Assembly (NCBI RefSeq): GCF_022678625.1
Contig: NZ_JALBYQ010000001.1
Location: 558,001 to 622,000 of the forward strand
Source of the DNA: Aliiroseovarius subalbicans
Lineage (GTDB): Bacteria; Pseudomonadota; Alphaproteobacteria; Rhodobacterales; Rhodobacteraceae
Length of the DNA: 64,000 bases
Direction: 5' to 3'
A program made the translations under genes and the position numbers. Of the stretch, positions 1 through 10,733 are shown in pieces. Numbering within the stretch: position 1 is the stretch's first letter; each line of letters starts with the position of its first letter. Below the pieces are notes generated by a model, which was not told the origin of the DNA, did no database searches, and worked only from the letters and a program-made list of their open reading frames with translations.

Positions 1-1
1 A

Positions 2-415
2 ACCCGCTCGATCCCGCATCCGTTGCCGCCCGGCGCGACCGACGCGTTCATGGCGCGCATCATGTCGGAAAACCGGAAAGAAGACGTCTGGATGATCGAC
101 GGCGCACGCGATGGCAATCGCGAGGTTTTGGGCCTGCTCAACCTGGCGCGCATGGACCGCGACCAGTCCGAGCTGTCCTATTGGGTCGCGCCCGCCTTCT
201 GGAACGCAGGTATTGCGTCCGAGGCTGTGCGCGCGTTGGTCGAGGCCAACCCGCTCAACAACCGGACCATCTTTGCCGAGGTGTTTCAGGACAACCCGGC
301 CTCGGCCCGGGTGCTGACCAATGCGGGATTCGAATATATTGGTGATGCGGAAAGTCATTCGGTGGCCCGTGCCTCCAATCTGCCAACCTGGACCTACTTG
401 AAGAGGATGGGGTAG
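2..415 (+). CDS. GNAT family N-acetyltransferase (5' end outside the window)
   Basis: The reading frame is open from base 2, so the true start lies upstream and the visible 137 residues are the C-terminal part. A RimJ/RimL-type GNAT fold is indicated by the stretch APAFWNAGIASEAVRAL (acetyl-CoA binding motif A region) and the typical C-terminal DNPASARVLTNAGFEYIG block. The protein would move an acetyl group from acetyl-CoA to an amine; the substrate cannot be read from the sequence. A second GNAT gene follows in the same frame directly after its TAG stop, and obgE lies further downstream. GNAT genes ahead of obgE are commonly seen in Rhodobacteraceae, usually after rplU-rpmA. Confidence 0.85.
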   Translation, partial: TRSIPHPLPPGATDAFMARIMSENRKEDVWMIDGARDGNREVLGLLNLARMDRDQSELSYWVAPAFWNAGIASEAVRALVEANPLNNRTIFAEVFQDNPASARVLTNAGFEYIGDAESHSVARASNLPTWTYLKRMG

Positions 416-457
416 GGCTTTGATCTGGAACTTGAAATTCTAATCGAAACCCGACGC

Positions 458-946
458 TTGCGGCTTCGACCTTTGCGCGACACGGACCGCGACGCGATCG
501 TTGCCGCGCTGAATGACTATGAGGTCTCGCGCTGGCTGACGGTGGTGCCGTTTCCCTATGGCACCGCGGATTTCGACGATTTCCTGACGTTCCTGTCCGG
601 CACTGACCCGTTGGAGGGCTTGGCAATCGAAGCCGACACCGGGGTGATCGGCGTGATCGGCATCGGCACCTCGCTGGGCTATTGGCTGGGCCGGGCGCAC
701 CACGGCCAGGGCTTTATGCGCGAAGCGGCCTCGGCGCTGGTGGATTGGTATTTCCGCCACCGGGACGAGGACGAGTTGAAAAGCGGCTATTTCGACGGCA
801 ACCTTGCCTCGGCGGCGGTGCTGACCAGCTTGGGGTTTCGTCCCGTGAGTGAGGGAAACATTCACTCCTGCGCGCAAGGGGCTGATGTTATAATGAAAAA
901 CATGTGCCTTACCCGCGCGGATTGGCAGGAACGTGAAACAAGTTAA
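458..946 (+). CDS. GNAT family N-acetyltransferase
   Basis: RimJ/RimL-like acetyltransferase of about 162 residues. The acetyl-CoA motif is in AHHGQGFMREAASALVDW and the C-terminal block is NLASAAVLTSLGFR. The first normal start codon is TTG at 458, but the conserved first strand (IETRRLRLRPLR) already begins upstream, so the real start is probably earlier. There is no ATG, GTG or TTG in frame between the preceding gene's TAG (413-415) and 458. A CTG at 425 has an AGGG seven bases ahead of it and is the best non-canonical candidate. Substrate unknown. Confidence 0.8.
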   Translation: MRLRPLRDTDRDAIVAALNDYEVSRWLTVVPFPYGTADFDDFLTFLSGTDPLEGLAIEADTGVIGVIGIGTSLGYWLGRAHHGQGFMREAASALVDWYFRHRDEDELKSGYFDGNLASAAVLTSLGFRPVSEGNIHSCAQGADVIMKNMCLTRADWQERETS

Positions 947-3180
<2,234 letters not shown>

Positions 3181-3247
3181 GGCGCACTTTGACTTTCATC
3201 TTTCTACAAATATCCTTGCCCAAGGCACAAAATCCAAAGGCCCCGAC

Positions 3248-4501
3248 ATGACAGACACGACGAACATTCCCGCCCTGATGCACGACATTGGCACCCGCGC
3301 GAAAGCGGCGGCGGCGCAGCTGGCCTTTGCCCCGGCGGCGGCGAAACAGCGCGCACTTGAGGCAGCGGCCGATGCCTGTTGGTCCCGGCGTGACGAGATC
3401 ATCGCGGCAAACGCAGCCGACATGGACTTTGGCCGCGACAAGGGGTTGAGCCCGGCAATGATGGACCGGCTGATGCTGGACGAAGACCGCATTCATGCCA
3501 TGTGCGAGGGCTTGCGCGCGGTGGCGGGGCAGGAGGATCCGGTCGGCCAGGTGATGGCCGAATGGGACGGCCCCTCGGGCATCCACATCCAGCGCGTGCG
3601 CACGCCGCTGGGCGTGATCGGTGTGATCTATGAAAGCCGTCCGAACGTGACGGCGGACGCGGGCGCGCTGTGCCTCAAGGCTGGCAACGCGGTGATCCTG
3701 CGCGGCGGCTCGGAAAGCTTTCACTCGGCCGGCGTGATCCATGCCTGCCTGCAGGATGGGCTGCGTGCCGCCGGCCTGCCCGAGGACGCCATTCAGCGCG
3801 TGCCCACCCGCGACCGGGCGGCGGTCAGCGAAATGCTGACCATGACCGACCATGTCGACGTGATCGTGCCGCGTGGCGGCAAGGGGCTGGTGGGGCTGGT
3901 GCAACGCGAGGCCCGCGTGCCGGTCTTTGCCCATCTCGAAGGCATCGTGCATGTCTATATCGACAAGGCGGCGGACCCGGCCAAGACCCACGCAGTGGTG
4001 ATGAACGCCAAGACCCGGCGCACCGGGATCTGCGGCGCGGCGGAATGCCTTCTGATCCACAAGGACGCGGTCGGCCTGGGGCAGGAGGTGCTGGATGCGC
4101 TGATGGCCGCCGGAGTTGCAGTGCACGCGGGTCCCGGCCTTACCGGCACGCAGGCCGCAGGCGACGAGGACTGGGGCAAGGAATTCCTCGACAGCATCAT
4201 CGCCGCGCGGATCGTGGACGATCTGGACGGCGCGATCGCGCATATCAACGCCTTCAGCTCGCATCACACCGACGCGATCCTGACCGAGGATGACGCCGCG
4301 GCGGCGCGGTTCTTTCAGCGGCTGGATAGCGCGATTCTGATGCGTAATGCCTCGACCCAGTTTGCGGACGGGGGCGAGTTCGGCATGGGCGCGGAGATCG
4401 GCATTGCCACTGGCAAGATGCATGCCCGCGGCCCGGTGGGCGCGATGCAGCTGACGTCGTTCAAGTATCTCGTGACCGGGGACGGAACCACACGGGCGTA
4501 A
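3248..4501 (+). CDS. proA: gamma-glutamyl phosphate reductase ProA
   Basis: NADPH-dependent reduction of gamma-glutamyl phosphate to glutamate-5-semialdehyde, the second step of proline synthesis, taking the ProB product. The protein has 417 residues, the full family length. The aldehyde dehydrogenase-type active site is visible in [13 protein letters not shown] near residues 257-268, whose first cysteine is the expected nucleophile, and the C-terminal [21 protein letters not shown] stretch is family-typical. It ends at a pair of CTAG-centred palindromes that separate it from convergent chpT. Confidence 0.97.
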   Translation: MTDTTNIPALMHDIGTRAKAAAAQLAFAPAAAKQRALEAAADACWSRRDEIIAANAADMDFGRDKGLSPAMMDRLMLDEDRIHAMCEGLRAVAGQEDPVGQVMAEWDGPSGIHIQRVRTPLGVIGVIYESRPNVTADAGALCLKAGNAVILRGGSESFHSAGVIHACLQDGLRAAGLPEDAIQRVPTRDRAAVSEMLTMTDHVDVIVPRGGKGLVGLVQREARVPVFAHLEGIVHVYIDKAADPAKTHAVVMNAKTRRTGICGAAECLLIHKDAVGLGQEVLDALMAAGVAVHAGPGLTGTQAAGDEDWGKEFLDSIIAARIVDDLDGAIAHINAFSSHHTDAILTEDDAAAARFFQRLDSAILMRNASTQFADGGEFGMGAEIGIATGKMHARGPVGAMQLTSFKYLVTGDGTTRA

Positions 4502-4502
4502 C

Positions 4503-4550
4503 ACGTTTTTCTAGAAAAACGTATCGGGCGAAATTTTCTAGAAAATTTCG
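4503..4550. terminator. two CTAG-centred perfect palindromes between convergent genes
   Basis: Two perfect palindromes lie directly after the proA stop: a 20-mer at 4503-4522 with arms ACGTTTTT around CTAG, and a 22-mer at 4529-4550 with arms CGAAATTTT around CTAG. As RNA each gives a stem with a CTAG tetraloop on either strand. Their position between the stop codons of convergent proA and chpT suggests bidirectional termination. CTAG is usually avoided in bacterial genomes, so its use as the loop twice is notable. Confidence 0.65.
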
Positions 4551-4554
4551 TGCC

Positions 4555-5154
4555 TCAAAATTCCACGCTGATCGAATGCTCGGACACGGTGAGGCCCAGT
4601 TTGCGGCCTTGCCGTTTCAACTCGGGCCCGATCAGGGCGAACTGCACCTGGGCGGCGGCCAGATCAACCTCGGCGCCGGGGTTCGACAACAGCTCCCACA
4701 GGTCCGGGTCGACCTTCAGCCGTTCAGCCTCGCCCGCCACCTTCCAGTGGTCGCCATCATGGCTGACGCGCAGGTGCCCGCCCCAGGGCATCGCACTTTC
4801 GAAACATTGCAGGATCAGGAAGATCACCTTCACCACCGTGCGCGGCTGGTCGCCGGTGAGCGCCCAGTCGATTTCCAGCTTGCGCCCGTCCACGCCCGGC
4901 GCCAGCACGGTGCGGACTTCCTTTTCACCGACCATCTGCCCGTCACTGGCTGCACCGAAGGCGATGCGGAAAAAGCGGATGCGCAGGTTCGCGTTTTCGA
5001 CGCTTTCGGCAATCAACGCCATTTCCGGGCTTTCCGCCTGGCCGGAAAGCTGCATCAGCTCAACCCCATTGCCGATCGCGCCCAGAGGGCTGATAAGGTC
5101 GTGACAGATGCGCGAACCCAATAGGGCGTTCAGATCGCGGGTTGGGGCGGACAT
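4555..5154 (-). CDS. chpT: histidine phosphotransferase ChpT
   Basis: Phosphorelay protein that in alphaproteobacteria passes phosphate from CckA to the response regulators CtrA and CpdR. The 199 residues match the family. The N-terminus has a DHp-like helix, GSRICHDLISPLGAIGNG, with the phospho-accepting histidine at about residue 18 followed by D and L; the C-terminal half resembles a degenerate HATPase domain. In Rhodobacteraceae this relay controls motility, gene transfer agents and quorum-linked traits rather than being essential. ATG at 5154 has GAGG six bases upstream. It diverges from the DUF3553 gene with only 31 bases between starts. Confidence 0.9.
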   Translation of the reverse strand: MSAPTRDLNALLGSRICHDLISPLGAIGNGVELMQLSGQAESPEMALIAESVENANLRIRFFRIAFGAASDGQMVGEKEVRTVLAPGVDGRKLEIDWALTGDQPRTVVKVIFLILQCFESAMPWGGHLRVSHDGDHWKVAGEAERLKVDPDLWELLSNPGAEVDLAAAQVQFALIGPELKRQGRKLGLTVSEHSISVEF

Positions 5155-5185
5155 GTGGGGCCTCGTGTTTGGAAAGGGATATCAA

Positions 5186-5368
5186 ATGAGAAGCATGGGG
5201 GCATTGCTGGAGCCGGGCATGATCGTGCGCCATCCCGGTCGACCCGACTGGGGGCTGGGGCAGGTGCAGAGCAATATCGCGGGCAAGGTTACGGTGAACT
5301 TCGAACATTCCGGTAAACGGGTGATCGAAACATCGCGGGTTGAGCTGTTGCCGGTGTTTGACTCCTGA
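5186..5368 (+). CDS. DUF3553 domain-containing small protein
   Basis: A 60-residue protein that is almost entirely one DUF3553 domain: LEPGMIVRHPGRPDWGLGQV and VTVNFEHSGKRVIETSRVEL. This short beta-rich (SH3/Tudor-like) domain is also found at the C-terminus of some UvrD/PcrA helicases; the stand-alone form has no established function. ATG at 5186 has AAAGGGA about seven bases upstream; a second ATG at 5195 is possible. The gene is divergent from chpT. Confidence 0.8.
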   Translation: MRSMGALLEPGMIVRHPGRPDWGLGQVQSNIAGKVTVNFEHSGKRVIETSRVELLPVFDS

Positions 5369-5491
5369 AACAATTGCAGGCGGTGGGCGGAACGGTATCA
5401 CAACCATAAAGTGTGTCAAACTTGACGCTTGCTTGCCAATCCCCATATCGCCCCATAGAACCCGCCGAAGGTTACCGAAAGGTTAACAACT

Positions 5492-6256
5492 ATGCCCGCC
5501 GCCCCTGATTTTGTGCTGCGCCTGGCCCGGGACACGGCCGATCTGCGTGCGGCGCAGAAGCTGCGCTATGACGTCTTTGTAGAGGAACTGGGCGGCGACG
5601 GCGCCCTGGTGGACCATGAGGCACGGTTGGAGCAGGACGAATTCGACCCGTTTTACGATCACCTACTGTTGTTCGATCAGGCCCGTGGGGGCGATGTGGT
5701 CGGGGTCTATCGCCTGCTGCGCGACGATCAGGCAGCGCAGATCGGGCGGTTCTATTCCGAAGGTGAATACGACCTGACCCCGCTGAAGACGTCGGGCCGG
5801 CGGCTGTTGGAACTGGGACGATCCTGCCTGCACCCGGCCTATCGCGGCGGTACTGCGATGATGGTTCTGTGGGCGGGGCTTGCGGATTATGTCGCCGAAC
5901 ACGGAATTGAGGTTCTGTTCGGGGTGGCCAGTTTTCACGGCACCGACATTGGCGCGTTGAAGGCGCCGCTGTCGCTTTTGCATCATCGGCATTTGGCCCC
6001 CGAGGCCCTGCGCCCGCGCGCGCTGCCCCAGCATTACCAGGCGATGAACCTGATGGCGGAGGCCGGGATCGACCGGCTGGCGGCGATGAAGGCCACGCCC
6101 GCGTTGATCAAAGCCTATCTGCGGCTGGGCGGCCATGTCGGGGACGGCGCCTTTATCGACCATGCGTTCAATACGACCGATGTCTGCCTGGTGCTGGACA
6201 CGGCCGAAATTCCCGAGGCCACCCGCGCGCGGTTCCGGTCGGGGCGCGTAGCATGA
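5492..6256 (+). CDS. olsB: ornithine-acyl-ACP N-acyltransferase OlsB
   Basis: First enzyme of ornithine lipid synthesis: transfers a 3-hydroxyacyl group from ACP to the alpha-amino group of ornithine, giving lyso-ornithine lipid. The 254-residue protein is an acyl-homoserine-lactone-synthase/GNAT-like fold with RLARDTADLRAAQKLRYDVF at the N-terminus, ELGRSCLHPAYRGG in the middle and LFGVASFHGTD after it. It overlaps olsA by four bases (ATGA), so the two enzymes are translationally coupled. Ornithine lipids are phosphorus-free membrane lipids widely used by marine Rhodobacteraceae. Confidence 0.9.
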   Translation: MPAAPDFVLRLARDTADLRAAQKLRYDVFVEELGGDGALVDHEARLEQDEFDPFYDHLLLFDQARGGDVVGVYRLLRDDQAAQIGRFYSEGEYDLTPLKTSGRRLLELGRSCLHPAYRGGTAMMVLWAGLADYVAEHGIEVLFGVASFHGTDIGALKAPLSLLHHRHLAPEALRPRALPQHYQAMNLMAEAGIDRLAAMKATPALIKAYLRLGGHVGDGAFIDHAFNTTDVCLVLDTAEIPEATRARFRSGRVA

Positions 6257-7122
6257 GCGTCGGCTGGGGGGCAGGCAGCGAGCCGCCGGAAACATCCATC
6301 GAACCGCTTGGTTGGATCCGGGCCGTTCTGCGCGGGCTGGTGCTGGCGGTGCTGGTGTTCGGCGGGCTGATCGTCCTGCTTTTGCTGCGATTGATCGAGC
6401 GCCCTCTGTTCGGGGTGAAGCGCCCGCTGACCCCGTTCATCACCCAGGCGGTCTGTCGCACGGCCTTCGTGGTTCTTGGCATCGGCTTTGCCACCTCCGG
6501 CCACCAGATGCGGCGTATCGGGGCCGTTGTGGCGAACCATTCCTCCTGGCTGGATATCTTTGCGCTGAACGCGAAAAAGCGCGTCTATTTCGTGTCGAAG
6601 GCCGAGGTCGCCGCATGGCCCGGCATCGGCTGGCTGGCGCGCGCCACCGGCACCGTGTTCATCAACCGGGACCGGCGTGAGGCGGCAGCGCAGGTGAAAC
6701 TGTTCGAAACCCGGTTGGACGCCGGCCACAAGCTGCTGTTTTTCCCCGAGGGCACCAGCACGGACAGCCGCCGGGTTCTGCCCTTCAAATCAACGCTGTT
6801 TGCCGCGTTCTTCACCCCGCATTTGCGCGAGGTGATGCATGTTCAACCTGTGACGGTGATCTATCACGCGCCCAAGGGGGCCGATAGCCGGTTCTATGGC
6901 TGGTGGGGCGACATGGACTTCGGGCCGCACCTGCTCAAGGTGCTGGCCTGCGCGCGACCGGGGCGGGTCGAACTTGTCTATCACGAACCGGTGCGGGTCT
7001 CGGAGTTCGACAGCCGCAAGGCACTGGCGGGCTATTGCGAGGCGACCGTGCGCGCACCGCTGGCGCTGGCCGGGCTTGACCATGCGCCGCGCGATCAGGG
7101 GTCGGAAAACCCGTCGGTATAG
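6253..7122 (+). CDS. olsA: lyso-ornithine lipid O-acyltransferase OlsA (PlsC family)
   Basis: Second step of ornithine lipid synthesis, O-acylating lyso-ornithine lipid; family members may also acylate lysophosphatidic acid. The 289 residues start with a hydrophobic membrane segment (about 20-50). The PlsC-type active site is clear: NHSSWLD near residue 95 (NHx4D) and FPEGTSTD near residue 164. Coupled to olsB by an ATGA overlap. Its 3' end overlaps the convergent desaturase gene by 28 bases. Confidence 0.9.
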   Translation: MSVGWGAGSEPPETSIEPLGWIRAVLRGLVLAVLVFGGLIVLLLLRLIERPLFGVKRPLTPFITQAVCRTAFVVLGIGFATSGHQMRRIGAVVANHSSWLDIFALNAKKRVYFVSKAEVAAWPGIGWLARATGTVFINRDRREAAAQVKLFETRLDAGHKLLFFPEGTSTDSRRVLPFKSTLFAAFFTPHLREVMHVQPVTVIYHAPKGADSRFYGWWGDMDFGPHLLKVLACARPGRVELVYHEPVRVSEFDSRKALAGYCEATVRAPLALAGLDHAPRDQGSENPSV

Positions 7123-7988
7123 TGCCGCGCAAAGCTTGCATAACCGTCTTCGACCTCAACCAGATGGGAGCGGATCAGCGCGTGCAGATCTGACAACCGG
7201 TGAAACGGCACGTTCGGCATCGTGTGATGCTCGGCGTGCCACGGCATGTTCCAGGCCAGGAGCCGGATCAGCGGGGTGGTCAGCACGGTGCGCGTGTTGC
7301 GAAACATGTCTGGCACATGGGCACAGCGGCCATGTTCGGCCAGCAGATACAGGCGCAGCACCGGGAACCCCAGGGCCAGTGGGATCAACCAGATCGTGAG
7401 CAGAAGCGGTGTGACGGTCAGCGACAGCAGGCAAAGCATATAGGCTGTGATCAACAGCCGTGCCTCGCGCCGCAAGCGAGCATGGGCACGGGGCGGGATA
7501 TGGGGGCTGGCTGGATTTCCAAACGCATTTCGCGCCAACAGCACCAGCTTGTCGCGCCAATACGACACGCAGGACAGGTGCCAGGCCATCGCGCGCCAGC
7601 TTTCGGGTTTCGCCTCACCCTGCAATTCCGGATCGCGGTCGGGATCATTGGTGAACCGGTGATGCGCCATGTGAAAGGCGCGAAACCACGCGAAGGGTTG
7701 CAGCAGGATCAGGGCGCAGGCATGGCCCACGGCTTCGTTCAACCACGCGGAGGCGAACGGGGTGCGATGGGTACATTCGTGTTGCAGCGTGAAGGTAAAG
7801 GCCAGCGCGATGCCAAGCGGGAGCATCAGAAGCGGCCAAAGCGGCACGCGTAAAGCAACCATCGTGGCAAGGGCCACGATCAGTCCGCCATGCAACACAA
7901 GCGCGCGCAGGCCGGGGCCGTTCGTGATACGGTGCAGGTTAATATTCGTCTGGGCGGGCAGGGTCTTGAGAAAGTTCTTGTGATCCAT
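7095..7988 (-). CDS. fatty acid desaturase family protein
   Basis: Integral-membrane di-iron desaturase/hydroxylase of 297 residues. Histidine boxes: HECTH at 70-74, HMAHH at 106-110 and HAEHH near 250, the eight-His arrangement of the superfamily. Hydrophobic segments flank the boxes (about 30-65, 85-103, 175-210). The substrate could be an acyl lipid or a carotenoid; the sequence does not decide. Its position beside the ornithine lipid genes suggests a membrane lipid role, but it is on the opposite strand. Confidence 0.85.
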   Translation of the reverse strand: MDHKNFLKTLPAQTNINLHRITNGPGLRALVLHGGLIVALATMVALRVPLWPLLMLPLGIALAFTFTLQHECTHRTPFASAWLNEAVGHACALILLQPFAWFRAFHMAHHRFTNDPDRDPELQGEAKPESWRAMAWHLSCVSYWRDKLVLLARNAFGNPASPHIPPRAHARLRREARLLITAYMLCLLSLTVTPLLLTIWLIPLALGFPVLRLYLLAEHGRCAHVPDMFRNTRTVLTTPLIRLLAWNMPWHAEHHTMPNVPFHRLSDLHALIRSHLVEVEDGYASFARHYTDGFSDP

Positions 7989-8001
7989 GCCCGATCCACC
8001 G

Positions 8002-8622
8002 TCAGCTCATTGCGGCAACCAGCGCGGCAAGGGCTGCGGCCGGGTCATCGTGGCGCCAGATCTCGTCGCCGATTGCGAAGAAGTCGGTGACCGGGGCGAA
8101 TTCGCGCACTAGGTCCGCGTCCAGCGCGCCTTCGGCCACCACGGGCACCTCGATCATCTCGGACCACCATTGGAAGAGGTCGTGTTCGGCGCGAGTGCCG
8201 TCACCCAGGGGCGTGGTGCCGACCGGGCCGAAGCTGATGTAGTCCGCGCCGGCCTCACCGGCGGCCATGCCGTCATGGGACGAGGCATGGCAAAAGGCGC
8301 CGACGATGGCGTCCGCGCCAAGATCCTTGCGCACCGCACGGACCCGGCGGGCGCCATCGGACAGGTGCACCCCGTCCAGCCCCAACCGTTCCACCATCAG
8401 CGCGTGATCGGTGATCACCAGCGCGATGTCGCGGGCATGGGCCTGTTCGCGCAGCGCATCGGCCGCGCGGGCGATCCGGTCTTCGTCACTGGTGGCCAGT
8501 GCCAGGCGGATGCAGGCGATGTCGGCGCTGTCGAGCACCCGGGCCAGCGCATCGGGAAAGCTCGACAGTTCAAACTCGGGCGGGGTGACGAGGTAGAGTT
8601 GCGGCTGCTCGAGATCGGCCAT
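8002..8622 (-). CDS. thiamine phosphate synthase family protein (ThiE/TenI-like)
   Basis: A TIM-barrel protein of 206 residues with ThiE-like landmarks: LYLVTPPE at the N-terminus, LGLDGVHLSDG in the middle and AGEAGADYISFGPVG in the phosphate-binding region. ThiE joins the thiazole and pyrimidine phosphates to make thiamine phosphate; TenI homologues share the fold but not that activity. No other thiamine gene is nearby, so the exact role is open. ATG at 8622 is chosen because AGGAG lies eight bases upstream, although the frame continues further upstream. Confidence 0.75.
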   Translation of the reverse strand: MADLEQPQLYLVTPPEFELSSFPDALARVLDSADIACIRLALATSDEDRIARAADALREQAHARDIALVITDHALMVERLGLDGVHLSDGARRVRAVRKDLGADAIVGAFCHASSHDGMAAGEAGADYISFGPVGTTPLGDGTRAEHDLFQWWSEMIEVPVVAEGALDADLVREFAPVTDFFAIGDEIWRHDDPAAALAALVAAMS

Positions 8623-8768
8623 TTGCGGCTCCTGTTGTCTGGTCCTGACGGCTCTATAGACCGGAAAATGCGATTTGGCCATGTGGCAGGCTGCGGGATG
8701 CGCGGGTGACTTGCCTTTTCGGTCCCGCCCAGCGTATCACCGCGCGCGACGATCAAGGAAGTGGTTTG

Positions 8769-9512
8769 ATGAACGACACGGACCTGGGACCGGAACCGGC
8801 CATCGTGCTGGTGCGCCCGCAGATGGGCGAAAACATTGGCGCGGCGGCGCGCGCGATGCTGAATTTCGGCATGAGCCGGATGCGGATTGTCGCCCCGCGG
8901 GACGGTTGGCCCAACCCGAAGGCGGTGGCGATGGCCTCAGGCGCGGGGCGGGTGCTGGACGGCGCCGGGTTGTTTGACGATCTGGATGCGGCGGTGGGCG
9001 ATTGCGACTACGTCTTTGCCACCACCGCGCGGTCGCGGGGTCTGACCAAACCTGTGCTGAGCCCGGAGCGGGCGATGCAGCAGGCCCGCGCGCTGCAGGC
9101 CGAGGGCAAGAAGGTCGCGATCCTGTTCGGGCCCGAACGCGCGGGGCTTGAAAATGACGACGTGGCGCGGGCCAACGCGATCATCTCGGTCCCGGTGAAC
9201 CCGGAATTTGCGTCCCTGAACCTGGCGCAATGCGTGCTGCTTACCGCCTATGAATGGCGCCGTCACAGCAGCGATGTGGTGCCCGAGGTGATGGAAATGG
9301 CCAAGACCGACTGGGCCAAGGCGGGCGAGGTCGCAGCCCTTGCGGACCATTACGAGGCCCGGCTGGACGAGGCCGGGTTCTTCTTTCCGCCCGAGAAAGC
9401 GCCGGGGATGAAGACGACCCTGCGCAACATGTGGACGCGCATGGTGCTGACACGTTCGGACGTGCAGATCCTGCACGGCGTGCTGCGCCAATTGCTGCGG
9501 CGCAAGGACTGA
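8769..9512 (+). CDS. trmJ: tRNA (cytidine/uridine-2'-O-)-methyltransferase TrmJ-type
   Basis: SpoU/SPOUT-class RNA 2'-O-methyltransferase of 247 residues; TrmJ methylates position 32 of several tRNAs using S-adenosylmethionine. Visible motifs: VRPQMGENIGAAARAMLNFG (motif 1), LFGPERAGLENDDV near residue 120 (motif 2) and NPEFASLNLAQCVLL near 145 (motif 3, knot). ATG at 8769 follows AAGGAAG by about nine bases. The assignment to TrmJ rather than another SpoU paralogue rests on family similarity. Confidence 0.88.
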   Translation: MNDTDLGPEPAIVLVRPQMGENIGAAARAMLNFGMSRMRIVAPRDGWPNPKAVAMASGAGRVLDGAGLFDDLDAAVGDCDYVFATTARSRGLTKPVLSPERAMQQARALQAEGKKVAILFGPERAGLENDDVARANAIISVPVNPEFASLNLAQCVLLTAYEWRRHSSDVVPEVMEMAKTDWAKAGEVAALADHYEARLDEAGFFFPPEKAPGMKTTLRNMWTRMVLTRSDVQILHGVLRQLLRRKD

Positions 9513-9564
9513 CGGGGCGTGATCCGGCGGGGTGCCTGCGGCACACAGGTTTGTTGATTGGCGC

Positions 9565-10041
9565 TTAGCGGCGCGCCGCAGCGATCCAGACGCCGACCAG
9601 CACCAGGCTGCCCACCGCGTTGAAATTCGCCATCGTCAGGTCCAGAATGTCGAGCGGAATCCAATCCGACAGGCGCCACGGGATTTCGTCGCAACGCACC
9701 AGTGGCGCGCTCAGGATCTGGTTCAGAAGGTCATCGGCCGAAACGCCGCTGACATCCCCCCCGGTGCAGGAGGCCGGCCCCGGCCACCAGTGGCGTTCAA
9801 CCCCGGTGTGGTAGGCGCCCAGACCTGCCGAGATGGTCATCGTCAGCGCCCCCAACCAGGCGACTCCGCGCAGTTGTGTCAGAACGGCGATCAGACCCAG
9901 CGCGGCGGCAATTCCATGTGGCCAGCGTTGCCAGAAACACATCTGGCAGGGCACATAGCCCGCGGCCTGGAACATGAAAGCCCCCGCCAGCATCGCGGCG
10001 GCGGCCAGGGCGGCAAACAGGACAAGTCGGTTGAAGGTCAT
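9565..10041 (-). CDS. dsbB: disulfide bond formation protein DsbB
   Basis: Inner-membrane quinone-linked oxidase that re-oxidises DsbA. The 158-residue protein has four hydrophobic helices and two cysteine pairs expected of DsbB: CQMC at residues 32-35 in the first periplasmic loop, and C92 and C117 in the second. Coupled to the upstream DedA-like gene by a four-base overlap on the minus strand. Confidence 0.9.
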   Translation of the reverse strand: MTFNRLVLFAALAAAAMLAGAFMFQAAGYVPCQMCFWQRWPHGIAAALGLIAVLTQLRGVAWLGALTMTISAGLGAYHTGVERHWWPGPASCTGGDVSGVSADDLLNQILSAPLVRCDEIPWRLSDWIPLDILDLTMANFNAVGSLVLVGVWIAAARR

Positions 10042-10616
10042 AGGAATTTCACCAGGTAAAAGCCGCCGACAAGGATGACGACGAAGGCAGTGAACACGAG
10101 CCCCAGGCGCTTTTCAATGAAATCGCGGATGGGTGCTCCGAATTGCCACAGCAGGGCTGCAACGATGAAAAAGCGCAGGCCGCGGGCAATCACCGAAGCG
10201 ACCATGAAGACGCCGAAATTCAGGCTGGTGGTGCCTGACAATATGGTGATCACCTTGTAAGGGAATGGCGTGATGCCTGCGATCAGAACTGCCCAGGCGC
10301 CATAGGCGTTGTAGGTCTCGGTGAAGGTGCCGAACTGGTCGGTCTTTCCGTAGAACTCCAGCACTGGCCTGCCGACAGCCTCGAATAGTCCCCAGCCGAT
10401 GTAATAACCCAGGACGCCGCCAAGAACGCTGGCCACCAGCGCGACACCGGCAATCAGGAATGCCTTGTTCGGGCGCGCGATGATCATCGGGATCATCAGG
10501 ATATCGGGCGGGATCGGGAAGAACGAGCTTTCGGCGAAGGCAACGACAGCCAGCGCCCAAAGCGCATAGGGCGCCTCGGCCATCCGAATGGTCCAGTCGT
10601 AAAGCCCTTTGATCAT
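10038..10616 (-). CDS. DedA/YqaA-family membrane protein
   Basis: A 192-residue polytopic membrane protein of the SNARE-associated/DedA superfamily (YqaA type), probably in the inner membrane. Signature stretches are ESSFFPIPPDILMIPMIIA near the N-terminus, LGGVLGYYIGWGLFE, and ITPFPYKVITILSG in the middle. DedA proteins are implicated in lipid carrier recycling and membrane homeostasis. ATG at 10616 is used because the family motif begins shortly after it. Upstream is a divergent promoter region shared with the zinc metallopeptidase gene. Confidence 0.85.
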   Translation of the reverse strand: MIKGLYDWTIRMAEAPYALWALAVVAFAESSFFPIPPDILMIPMIIARPNKAFLIAGVALVASVLGGVLGYYIGWGLFEAVGRPVLEFYGKTDQFGTFTETYNAYGAWAVLIAGITPFPYKVITILSGTTSLNFGVFMVASVIARGLRFFIVAALLWQFGAPIRDFIEKRLGLVFTAFVVILVGGFYLVKFL

Positions 10617-10733
10617 GCGTGCCCCGTTCGTTTCGCCCGTCACACCACGGGGCGCGAGCGGGGTCAAGGGATGAACGGTTGCGGGGGCGTCCCGGCACGG
10701 TAAACTGGCCGTGAGCGACAAGGAGTATGAGTG

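Noticed and set aside
5472-5491. CtrA-like box TTAC-N7-TTAA just before olsB
   Set aside because: One half-site deviates from TTAA and it lies in the ribosome-binding region; a single imperfect match is expected by chance.
9532-9544. GTGCC-TGC-GGCAC hairpin after trmJ as a terminator
   Set aside because: Only five base pairs with a three-base loop and no T-run; too weak to call.
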